This document shows positions 1-6,200 of a DNA stretch of 10,289 bases, in pieces. Position 1 is the stretch's first letter. Each line of letters starts with the position of its first letter. The position numbers and the translations under genes are program-made. The DNA lies in assembly GCA_003519965.1 (NCBI GenBank), contig DOVS01000210.1:1-10289 (forward strand), written 5' to 3'. The notes below the pieces were generated by a model. That model searched no databases, had not been told where the DNA came from, and saw nothing but the letters and a program-made list of their open reading frames with translations. The stretch is from Betaproteobacteria bacterium (GTDB taxonomy: Bacteria; Pseudomonadota; Gammaproteobacteria; Burkholderiales; UBA9220).

Positions 1-1158
1 CATCGGCGTGCGGATTTCATGGCTGACATTCGCGACAAACTCGGACTTAATCCGGGCCGCTTCGAGCGCCGTGTTATAGGCGGATTTAAGTTCTTGCTCG
101 GCGGTTTTGCGCTCGGTAATGTCGCGCATAATCGCCTGAGTAACGACTTTTTCGTCCAGCATCATGGAATGCAGCGAGATTTCCGCGGGAAACGTGCTGC
201 CGTCAAGGCGTTTGCCCGTCCATTCGAAATAAGCGTGGCCCTCCGTCATCGCCTTCCGAATCTGCGAGCCGGCGAGTCCTTCCGACGAAACTCCGTTCGG
301 CTGAATTTCCGGGCCGAGCTCCTTGGGGTCCATGCGGATGAATTCCGCGGGAGAATCGATGTGAAACATGCGCAAGGCGGCGGGATTGCCGTCGAGGAAA
401 CCGTTCTCGTCCAGTAGCACGATGCCGTCTGAATTGGTATCGAACAAGGTCTTGTATTTAATCTGCTCCTTCTCGATTTCCAGAGTTTGCAAACTAATGC
501 GGCGAATAATATAGACGGCGCTCAACAAGGAGAGAAAAGCAGAGGACGCGCCCAGCAAAATCATCAGCAACCGGGTTTGATCGTAAGAACGGTCGGCTTG
601 CGCGGCCGCCTGCTGAGTGGCTTGCTGCTGAATCTTCACCAATTCGTTCAGTTGCTCCACCAGGGTTTGCTGCATGGGAATGGCGTGGGCTTGCAGAATC
701 TTGAGCGCCGCCGCGCTGTGATTATCCATGGCCAGATCGATGGCTTGCAGCACAAAAGGGCGGGTAATGGCGGTTTGGTGGCCGATTATCTTGAGCACCG
801 ACGTTTCGCGGGAAGACAGCGCGATGGCCTCCAGCTTTTGCCGCGCCTTGGTGTAATTGACGCCGTAACGGTAGAAATGCATCAACTCGTCGTTCTTCTT
901 GAACGGATCGGTGAGCACGACAATGGTATGCATGCTAATCGCCCGGTTGCGCAGGGCGTCCCGCATGGTGGTCGCCAGCGCGGTCTTGACATTGTTTTCG
1001 TGGACGATGCGCTCCAGATTCTTATTCAGCGCCGCCATCTGCGTCAGGCCGGCCACGGTTAGCGCAACCATCAGCACCAGCGACAAGGCGAAGCCGCTGG
1101 CGATACTGATTTTAACGTTGCTGGCGGAAACCAGCGGTTTGCCGTGGCGGAAAGGCAT
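1..1158 (-). CDS. Sensor histidine kinase (4HB sensor, PAS, HisKA), N-terminal part, cut by window edge
   Basis: Inner-membrane sensor kinase that would pass a signal by autophosphorylating a histidine. 386 codons are visible and the frame is open to base 1. Membrane helix 1 is at about residues 17-38 and helix 2 at 197-218. The ~155 residues between them are helical and resemble the four-helix-bundle sensor of methyl-accepting proteins. No clear HAMP follows. A PAS/PAC unit runs from about 235 to 355 ([25 protein letters not shown] near 346-351). The HisKA H-box [13 protein letters not shown] follows, with phospho-acceptor His380. The ATPase domain, and any receiver domain, lies outside the window. 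ATG at 1158 is the only sensible start because TAA at 1177-1179 closes the frame upstream; no good Shine-Dalgarno is seen. About 110 bp separate it from the porin pseudogene, so it is probably its own unit. The ligand cannot be inferred. Confidence 0.93.
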   Translation of the reverse strand, partial: MPFRHGKPLVSASNVKISIASGFALSLVLMVALTVAGLTQMAALNKNLERIVHENNVKTALATTMRDALRNRAISMHTIVVLTDPFKKNDELMHFYRYGVNYTKARQKLEAIALSSRETSVLKIIGHQTAITRPFVLQAIDLAMDNHSAAALKILQAHAIPMQQTLVEQLNELVKIQQQATQQAAAQADRSYDQTRLLMILLGASSAFLSLLSAVYIIRRISLQTLEIEKEQIKYKTLFDTNSDGIVLLDENGFLDGNPAALRMFHIDSPAEFIRMDPKELGPEIQPNGVSSEGLAGSQIRKAMTEGHAYFEWTGKRLDGSTFPAEISLHSMMLDEKVVTQAIMRDITERKTAEQELKSAYNTALEAARIKSEFVANVSHEIRTPM

Positions 1159-1186
1159 AGCGTCGAACGGATTGATTTAACGAAGA

Positions 1187-1192
1187 TTTATA
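1187..1192 (-). promoter_or_regulatory. Possible -10 element for the sensor kinase
   Basis: The minus strand reads TATAAA here, inside an AT-rich patch (about 1171-1195) in an otherwise GC-rich gap, 28 bp upstream of the kinase ATG. No convincing -35 hexamer sits at the right distance (TTTCGC is the best at 17 bp), so this is a weak call based only on composition and position. Confidence 0.22.
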
Positions 1193-1269
1193 TTGTCGAC
1201 TGGATACGCGCGAAATGCAAATGCGGACAAGCGCATGTCATCCGGCGCCGCATTGTCTCCGCGGCGGCG

Positions 1270-2667
1270 TTAAAAAGTCAACGGCGCCCGCAGCCCCAGC
1301 ATGGTGACGGGGGCGAGATGCGCGCCGCCGCCCGGCGCCGCGATCTATTGAATATCGGGAGCTAGCGCGAACGTATCGTTCACCTGATAGCGGTAATACG
1401 CCTCGGCCGTTTTCTCGCCGCTGGCGGCGGCGTAGCCGAAATCGGCAACACTGCCGCCGTTGGCGTCCAGCAGCGGCGCATCGCGGCGGAAGGCTCGGCT
1501 CATCCGGGTAAAACCGACAGCAACGCCAACGCCGTCTTGGGGCCGTCTCCAGGGATGGCCCGCTAACTCGCCGCCAAATGAAACATTCAAATCGAACGGA
1601 GAACGCGGCCCGAAATGCCGGCTATAGCGGGTGAATAGCGTGACGCCGCCAGCGACTTGTTGATCCAAGCTGACGCCGAAGCCGCGCTGGATTTGCGCGG
1701 AGCCATCGTAGGCCGGCGCGTGGCCGTTGCGCCACGCATAAAAACGGTAATTGCCAAGGCGGTCATGGATGCGCCGGATTCACGTGAACTGTGCGATGAC
1801 AATGGGCGGGCGCGCGCAACGCCTTCCGGGCGATGCGCCCGGCGTCCGCGCCGAAAACGTCTAACGACCAGCGGCAACCGCCGCCGTCTTGGCGCGCGCG
1901 ATAAAACGCGGCGTGCGCACCGGGTGCGAATCCATCGGCGTCTCCGCCGATGTTGCCGCCAGCATCCAAGGCGGCGTCATGGACGAACAGACTGACGAGA
2001 AGTTGGCGGGTTTCGTCATTGGCGGCGGCGTGCTGATCGAAAAACAAAAATGGATCCATCTTGCCGGCGGTGATCTCCCAATAGCCGCGCGCGCCGGATT
2101 CACGCAACGCGGCGGGAATCGCCACTTGATACCAAGCTCGCGCCAGCATCACGGTGTGATTACCGCCGCGCGGAACGGCGGCGGCGTTGGGCTTGAAAAA
2201 GCAGGCGTTAAAGATTCAACCCCGCGCCTGCGCGCAGATAAACAAACACCGTACCCATTGCGCGCTCAACGCGGCCCGTGGGAAAAGTGACGTCGGCGCC
2301 CATGCGGTAACCCAATTGGCCGCCGCCGTGAGGAGAGCGCTTCGGCGTGCGTTGCGCAACAGCCGTCAAACGTAAAGCGGCGTCGAGGCCGCCCAGCGCA
2401 TGCGTCAGCCGGGTTGTTTCCCGCCGGGCTACAGGCTGCGCATCCGCGGCGCGAAGAGGCAAAGCCGGCCGCGCCCGGCGGATTGCGCCGCTGACCGCCG
2501 GGCGGGTTCGGCGTTTTGGTCCTCCGGCGCCGTCAACCGCTGATCAAGCCGCCGCGCTGTTTGCCACTGGCATTTTTGGCCGGATTGATCCGCCAGCGCG
2601 GGCGCGGCGGCAAACAAAGCCATGCCGAGCGGCAGCCAAACCAGAGAAAGAGGTCAAGTTACCGCAT
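1270..2667 (-). pseudogene. OprB-family carbohydrate-selective porin, decayed
   Basis: Remains of an outer-membrane beta-barrel porin of the OprB type, which takes up sugars. Pieces in different frames join into one protein of about 465 residues, the usual length. A signal peptide (LFAAAPALAD, near 2620-2590) comes first. Then GYRMGADVTFPTG and FVYLRAGAGLN are read to about 2210. Next, in another frame, come WYQVAIPAALRE, WEITAGKMDPFLFFDQ, NDETRQL and DAGGNIGGDADGFAPG (2130-1915). Then GNYRFYAWRNG, SLDQQVAGGVTLFTRYSRHF, LLDANGGSVADFGYAAASG and YYRYQVNDTFALAPDIQ (1760-1348). Lesions: a shift near the start, one at about 2520-2430, one near 2210, a disturbed patch at 1810-1780 including TGA 1780-1782, and amber TAG 1345-1347. 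Beyond the amber the same frame continues 24 codons to LGLRAPLTF and TAA 1270-1272, the barrel-type terminal Phe. ATG 2667, after GGGAGG, is a likely but uncertain ancestral start. Family from memory of conserved motifs. Confidence 0.85.
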
Positions 2668-2683
2668 CGCCCTCCCAGGCTGC

Positions 2684-2708
2684 CGCCAGCGGCATCCCGC
2701 CGCTGGCG
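2684..2708. repeat. Hairpin in the porin leader
   Basis: Perfect inverted repeat with 10-bp arms (cgccagcggc / gccgctggcg) and a 5-base loop, just upstream of the porin pseudogene start. In the minus-strand transcript it would fold in the 5' leader. No T tract follows it on the minus strand, so it is not a typical terminator. It may be a leader structure or a chance GC-rich dyad. Confidence 0.4.
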
Positions 2709-2797
2709 CAAAAACATTGCACACCGTCATCCCGCCGCCGTCATTCCATCAATTAATGCGTATCGGCCCGCGCCGTTCTTGCCGCGGCCCCTGTCAG

Positions 2798-2814
2798 GTC
2801 TATTAACGATAGAC
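2798..2814. promoter_or_regulatory. 17-bp dyad, possible operator upstream of the porin pseudogene
   Basis: Perfect dyad gtctat-taacg-atagac in an AT-rich island (about 2798-2835) within the 201-bp gap 2668-2868, about 130 bp upstream of the porin start. Size and symmetry fit a binding site for a dimeric repressor or activator, but no known consensus is recognised. No clear -35/-10 pair could be placed around it. Nothing else is seen in this gap except the leader hairpin. Confidence 0.3.
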
Positions 2815-2868
2815 TATTATCATTCGTAACAATTGACTGGCCGGCGAATGGCTGCCGTCGCATCATGG

Positions 2869-3231
2869 CTAGGAATTTCTTGTGCTCGATTTACCGGACA
2901 AACAAAAAAACACGGTTGGAAAAGAAAAGGGCGGCGTGTTGATGTGCGCGCCGGACCGGCGGCGGAACCGCCGATTGCCGCCAGCGTTATCGGCCGGTTT
3001 TTGCCGGCCGCAGCGATTTCCCGCGAGAGAACCGCGGCCGTTAATATCCTCCGGCGGGTAAACATGATTGGCGGCAAAGCCATCGGCGGTGTCGCCGTTC
3101 ACGACGCCCAGAGCCAGCCGGGCGTAGGCGTTGCCCTTGGACGCCAAGTCATTCCAATAACCGTAACGGTCTCCCGCCGTTGCGTATTGCTGCAATTGCG
3201 CCATGTCTTGCTGCGTCAGCGTATTAGCCAT
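2869..3231 (-). CDS. Truncated protein with N-terminal module of large hydrolase/toxin-like secreted proteins
   Basis: 120 codons. Residues 1 to about 57 (starting MANTLTQQDMAQLQQYATAG, with DRYGYWNDLASKGNAYA, LALGVVNGDT and GFAAN) resemble the start of large secreted proteins that carry lipase or other hydrolase modules further on; this is recalled from the pattern and was not searched. After about residue 60 the composition turns Arg/Gly/Pro-rich and looks unrelated, as if the frame was lost or the gene cut off. The next ORF downstream is the porin relic. ATG overlaps the upstream TAA by one base (TAATG), and AGAGGAG at 3247-3241 is a good ribosome site, so it is probably still translated. 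It may be a pseudogene, an orphaned N-terminal domain, or a genuine small protein. Confidence 0.55.
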   Translation of the reverse strand: MANTLTQQDMAQLQQYATAGDRYGYWNDLASKGNAYARLALGVVNGDTADGFAANHVYPPEDINGRGSLAGNRCGRQKPADNAGGNRRFRRRSGAHINTPPFSFPTVFFCLSGKSSTRNS

Positions 3232-4055
3232 TATATCGGTCTCCTCTCTTCTGATTTAGTTGTGGAACGGTGTTGCCGCTGGACGATGAACGATTGCAGC
3301 AGTTTTTTCACCGCCGCCTGAATCCCCCGCCAGTCCTTGAGATAAACCCGCCGGTAAGAAACATTCACACAGGCGTTCAGCGGCTTGAAGATAAAATATT
3401 GGTCGCACTGGGGAAAGTATTCACTACCGCTCACCGTCGGTCCCATTTCGTTCGCCGTGCATTGAACGAAGGTGGTCAGGGCGGCGCCCAATTGCGGCGT
3501 ATAGTAAATATCGTCGTAGCTTCTGTAATCCTCCCTGGGCAGATCGGGGAATTGGCTGAAATCGACCCCGATGTGCTTCAGGCCGAATTTGTCCGGTTTT
3601 CTGGCCAGATGTTTCAAATGGTGGCAAATGAAGCCCTTGGGCAGCTTTGGCTTTACGATGCAGACCCGCTTCAACGAAGAAATCGCATTGTCCAAAATGA
3701 CATGCAATTGATCCTTGGCGTGAATTTTAGGGTCTACCGCGCCGGAGCCGAAGTAAATTATGAGGGTGCGCCCGCCGCCGCGCACCTCGAATGTCTTGCG
3801 ATTGCCGAATGTCCGCGGCCCCATCTCCGGCCACAGCGTTTCCAGCAGCGCGTCTTGCTTGACGTTGCCGGGGTCCTTGGGCATGCCGTGCGGATAAACG
3901 TAATGTTCCAGCAAGTCGCCGAGCACGCCCATATTGTAGCCAGGCGGCGCCGAGCGGAAACAGCCGTGAATTTGGGCGGTTAGCAGCAATATCGCCACCA
4001 CGCCGAGAAAAATGAATTTGCGCCGATGGCGGCTGATGAGGGCGGCGGGTTTCAT
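3231..4055 (-). CDS. Membrane-anchored or exported hypothetical protein, 274 aa
   Basis: Not recognised. A basic start (MKPAALISRHRRKF) leads into one hydrophobic helix at about residues 15-29 and then Cys33 (IHGC). This may be a signal anchor, a cleaved signal or an atypical lipobox, since His at -2 is unusual. The remaining ~240 residues are soluble-looking with mixed charge and several Cys (for example QCTANEM, PQCDQYF, NACVNVSY), suggesting a periplasmic domain. Its features include RTLIIYFGSGA, GVDFSQFPDLPREDY and a C-terminal YLKDWRGIQAAVKKLLQSF helix. The ATG overlaps the last codons of the preceding frame as ATGA (TGA 4052-4054), and its TAA overlaps the next ATG, so it sits in a coupled operon. 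The reading frame is intact among decayed neighbours, which suggests it is still kept. An immunity or accessory role is only an inference from position. Confidence 0.75.
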   Translation of the reverse strand: MKPAALISRHRRKFIFLGVVAILLLTAQIHGCFRSAPPGYNMGVLGDLLEHYVYPHGMPKDPGNVKQDALLETLWPEMGPRTFGNRKTFEVRGGGRTLIIYFGSGAVDPKIHAKDQLHVILDNAISSLKRVCIVKPKLPKGFICHHLKHLARKPDKFGLKHIGVDFSQFPDLPREDYRSYDDIYYTPQLGAALTTFVQCTANEMGPTVSGSEYFPQCDQYFIFKPLNACVNVSYRRVYLKDWRGIQAAVKKLLQSFIVQRQHRSTTKSEERRPI

Positions 4056-4546
4056 TGGTTAACCATTATGAGCGCTTCTGCACCAGCGCTTCCCGCCGCG
4101 CTGGATGCGAGAGCCGCCATGGCGCGAAAGCACCCGGCGATGGCTCCTCCGCCATCGCGGGAACTAGTTCGTGTCATTGGCTTGATCCCCTACACCGGGG
4201 AAAAAGACAATATACTGCGAGCGATGCCAACGGCGGCCATAAATCACATCAGGACAATCAGCCTCCCGGAGAGCACATTGCCGATAACGACCGTGATCGC
4301 CACGATCAGACTTTTCCCATGAAACATGAATCGGCCGTGAACACTGGTTAATCGCGCCAGCGTGCAACGGACGGCGGACGGCGTTAGAAAAAACAGCGTG
4401 CCCGTGCGTTCGGCCAATCGAGCGCGCGGGACGTCATTCCTGCTTCGCCGATAGCCGCCGCGCGTCATTATATAATCTGTCGAGGCATTACCGCCACTTA
4501 CCCCGAGCGCACCCTCCGCGGCAATGTTAATCATTCGCATTGGCAT
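4052..4546 (-). pseudogene. Small membrane ORF interrupted by two in-frame stops
   Basis: One frame runs 164 codons from ATG 4546 to a TGA (4052-4054) that overlaps the next gene's start as ATGA, but it is interrupted by TGA 4244-4246 and TAG 4190-4192. AGAGGG lies about 6 bases before ATG 4546, making this a better start than ATG 4561. The first part (MPMRMINIAAEGALGVSGG) is followed by a basic stretch. A hydrophobic run (SLIVAITVVIGNVLSGRLIV) continues across the TGA as FMAAVGIARSILSF. That continuity, and the operon-like end, suggest a decayed membrane protein. Alternatives: only the 100-codon piece 4546-4244 is expressed, and/or a 41-aa ORF restarts at ATG 4177 after AGGGGA. No family recognised; the frame itself is not certain. 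Confidence 0.4.
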
Positions 4547-4576
4547 CGTTTCCCTCTTCATCTTTAATCAGTTAAT

Positions 4577-5278
4577 TCAGCGAAGGCATCGTATGGGAGA
4601 GCCGTTGTAAGCGGGAGGCCTTGTCAACGGCGCCCAGCCAATGTTTAAGGAAACGGGAATTTGGCCTAATTCAGGGATACGCCTCAAATTCTCGATACGG
4701 ATACGATACATCCCCGGTTTTAATTCGATGCGAGCGAGAATTTTTGAATAGCTATCGGAACTCCATGCGTACAGCGGTTCTTTTCGAATTTCCTTATCAT
4801 AGATCAGGCATCCTCCCGCAGCATCAATGGCGTTGATTGTTAACCGCACGGGGATGGAAATACCGTCATTAATCGGCGTTCCATCCTCATCGGTTCCCGA
4901 ACTGCCCGCCAGCTTTTCGACGCGATCTCTTTCTTTCGGGTCATTGGGATTGAAGCCTAATGCGAGATCGAACCAATAAGTGCGATACGTCATGATGCGC
5001 AGTTTGATTGTGGAGGTGCTGCCCGCCCGATGCACCGCAAACGGCAATACGAGGGGCGGTTCCGGGGAATTTGAAGCCAGACAGCCCGAAATCCAGGGGA
5101 GCAGGGCGAGCATTGCTAAGAATATTCGGACGGTTTTTATCGGCGCTTTCTTACTTGTCGGGAATGCAAGAAGAACAAAGGCGCCGTTAACGCCGCCGCC
5201 GCCAATCGCTAATGGATAGGCAGGGTAGCCGCCGCCTGTTTTTATCGGCGCGGTAACAGGCGCGGCTTGCTTGGTCAT
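4577..5278 (-). CDS. DUF5625-like lipoprotein
   Basis: 233 codons. Residues ~50-66 (VRIFLAMLALLPWISGC) form a lipoprotein signal with lipobox ISGC, acylated Cys66. The mature part resembles DUF5625: LPFAVHRAGSTSTIKLRI, then RTYWFDLALGF, KERDRVEKLAG, PVRLTINAID, LIYDKEI, SYSKILARIELKPGMYRIRI and PELGQIPVSLNIGW, a beta-rich fold of unknown function (family assigned from memory). It would face the periplasm from a membrane. The start is odd: 49 residues precede the signal, and a 14-bp direct repeat (5133-5146, 5238-5251) brackets an in-frame 105-bp segment. Without it the protein begins MTKQAAPVTAPIKT followed by VRIFLAML, a normal signal peptide. ATG 5278 lies two bases after the upstream stop, so the two genes are coupled. 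It follows a lipase relic, as periplasmic immunity lipoproteins often do; that role is inferred. Confidence 0.75.
   Translation of the reverse strand: MTKQAAPVTAPIKTGGGYPAYPLAIGGGGVNGAFVLLAFPTSKKAPIKTVRIFLAMLALLPWISGCLASNSPEPPLVLPFAVHRAGSTSTIKLRIMTYRTYWFDLALGFNPNDPKERDRVEKLAGSSGTDEDGTPINDGISIPVRLTINAIDAAGGCLIYDKEIRKEPLYAWSSDSYSKILARIELKPGMYRIRIENLRRIPELGQIPVSLNIGWAPLTRPPAYNGSPIRCLR
5133..5251. repeat. 14-bp direct repeat bracketing an in-frame insert in the lipoprotein gene
   Basis: gtttttatcggcgc occurs at 5133-5146 and again at 5238-5251, exactly 105 bp apart (35 codons). Both copies encode APIKT. The segment between encodes a Gly-rich, partly hydrophobic stretch (YPLAIGGGGVNGAFVLLAF) that a lipoprotein does not need. 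The upstream copy also overlaps a small hairpin (cgcctgtt 5233-5240 / aacaggcg 5255-5262). It fits slippage or insertion between short repeats, but chance similarity cannot be excluded. Confidence 0.5.
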
Positions 5279-5280
5279 GA

Positions 5281-5694
5281 TTATTTACCGCCGGCGCGAT
5301 CGATAAACCTCAGGAGCGGCCTTTCGAAGAAACCGGTATGGCTATGTTTTGTTCTCCAGAATGCAAGATAGGATATTTTTAATCCGCTGTTCAGTATCGC
5401 CAAGAAGATTTCCCTGATCACCCTGGGATCGGAGACGCCATACACATCGCACGTGAGGGTATCGTATGACAAGCAACGGATATAATTGCGATTAAGGCAA
5501 TCGTCCACTGAGGTACAAAGTTTTTCTTTGATTAGAAGGGGATAAAAGGTATGGTCAATGAAATCTAATTCCTTGCCGCTCAAACCACCTTTCATATCCC
5601 CTTGCGCTCCGCCCGTGCTCAGGCACAGCAGCAAGAGCGCCAATCCAAGCGGTTTGAATGCCTTGTATCGTATGTTCACTCGGTTGATTCTCAT
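5281..5694 (-). CDS. Secreted Cys-rich hypothetical protein, 137 aa
   Basis: Not assigned to a named family. The start is ATG 5694 rather than ATG 5754: AAGGAGA lies 6 bases upstream, and the protein then begins with a proper signal peptide (basic MRINRVNIRYKAFK, hydrophobic LGLALLLLCLSTGG, cleavage probably near AQG at residue 32). The mature ~105 residues carry four Cys in a short span (LCTSVDDC, YIRCLSYDTLTC), likely two disulfides in the periplasm. FIDHTFYPLLI, DPRVIREIFLAILNSGLKI and FFERPLLRFIDR look like conserved blocks. It lies right after the lipase relic and its TAA is two bases before the DUF5625-like lipoprotein, so the pair is probably co-translated. A periplasmic partner or immunity role toward the lipase is plausible but unproven. 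Confidence 0.8.
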   Translation of the reverse strand: MRINRVNIRYKAFKPLGLALLLLCLSTGGAQGDMKGGLSGKELDFIDHTFYPLLIKEKLCTSVDDCLNRNYIRCLSYDTLTCDVYGVSDPRVIREIFLAILNSGLKISYLAFWRTKHSHTGFFERPLLRFIDRAGGK

Positions 5695-5700
5695 CCCGTT

Positions 5701-5707
5701 TCTCCTT
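5701..5707 (-). promoter_or_regulatory. Shine-Dalgarno deciding the 5694 start
   Basis: AAGGAGA on the minus strand, 6 bases before ATG 5694. The longer frame from ATG 5754 has no such site and would put 20 residues, encoded by lipase remains, ahead of the signal peptide. Confidence 0.8.
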
Positions 5708-5792
5708 AAATCAAATCCGCCGATCACTGCGCCGATTACAGCGCTTGGCGGCAATGGCGATTAAAGTGACGGCCGAGACATTGCGCCAGCCT

Positions 5793-6152
5793 TTATTCGC
5801 GGCGTGAGCCGCCGCCTTTCGAGTGGCCGGTTTCGGTGAATGTGGCGCCTGGATAATGCTTGTGTAGTTGGTCTAAATAGCTCATCGCATCATACTCGGA
5901 TGCGGTTGCCTCCTTTGCGCCGATTTTTACATCCGTGAGCAGGTCGATAAAATGGGTGGGGCGGGCGCCGCGGTTGGCGATGACGATTTCACCCGTGACT
6001 TCGTTCCGGTAGGCTTTGCCGTGGTAACCGCTAGCGCTGATGTCACGGCCTGGGCCGACCGCCTGTCAGTGTGGCGGTATGTGCGCGTTGGGGTCAGCGT
6101 TGCCGAAATAAACCGCGCTGCTGAATTTAGCCAGTTCGAGCAATTTTGCCAT
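5793..6152 (-). pseudogene. Class-3-lipase-like alpha/beta hydrolase, broken
   Basis: Start of a serine hydrolase of the class 3 lipase type, as found in bacterial lipase effectors and large secreted proteins. From ATG 6152 one frame reads LLELAKFSSAVYFGNADPN, is stopped by TGA (6066-6068, codon 29; a single change from TGG would restore it), then continues SGYHGKAYRNEVTGEIVIANRG, DLLTDVKIGAKEA, YLDQLHKHYPGATFTETGHSKGG. GHSKGG is the nucleophile elbow (GxSxG, Ser111). A shift in the GGC run at about 5805-5812 leads to TAA 5793-5795; in the alternative frame AHAANKGWRNVSAVTL follows, as expected for the strand after the elbow, and the match fades out by about 5720. The rest of the hydrolase, with its Asp and His, is gone. 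GGGGAAG sits 5 bases before the ATG. It lies 48 bp after the WD40 gene. Family from motif recognition; not functional as read. Confidence 0.8.
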
Positions 6153-6157
6153 GTTGT

Positions 6158-6164
6158 CTTCCCC
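6158..6164 (-). promoter_or_regulatory. Shine-Dalgarno of the lipase relic
   Basis: GGGGAAG on the minus strand, 5 bases before ATG 6152. It supports ATG 6152 as the original start, so the 28-residue stub before the TGA may still be translated. Confidence 0.65.
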
Positions 6165-6200
6165 AAGTTAACGGATTATTCGAATCAATGCGGACGGACG

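Noticed and set aside
2900..2935. A-rich stretch (T tract on the minus strand) as an intrinsic terminator
   Set aside because: No convincing stem precedes the T tract in the direction of transcription.
19..4351. Long plus-strand ORFs (for example 19-417, 487-1062, 2833-3321, 3270-3983)
   Set aside because: They lie opposite minus-strand genes or relics with recognisable motifs, and their products are Arg/Ala/Gly-rich without family signals, as expected for shadows in GC-rich DNA.
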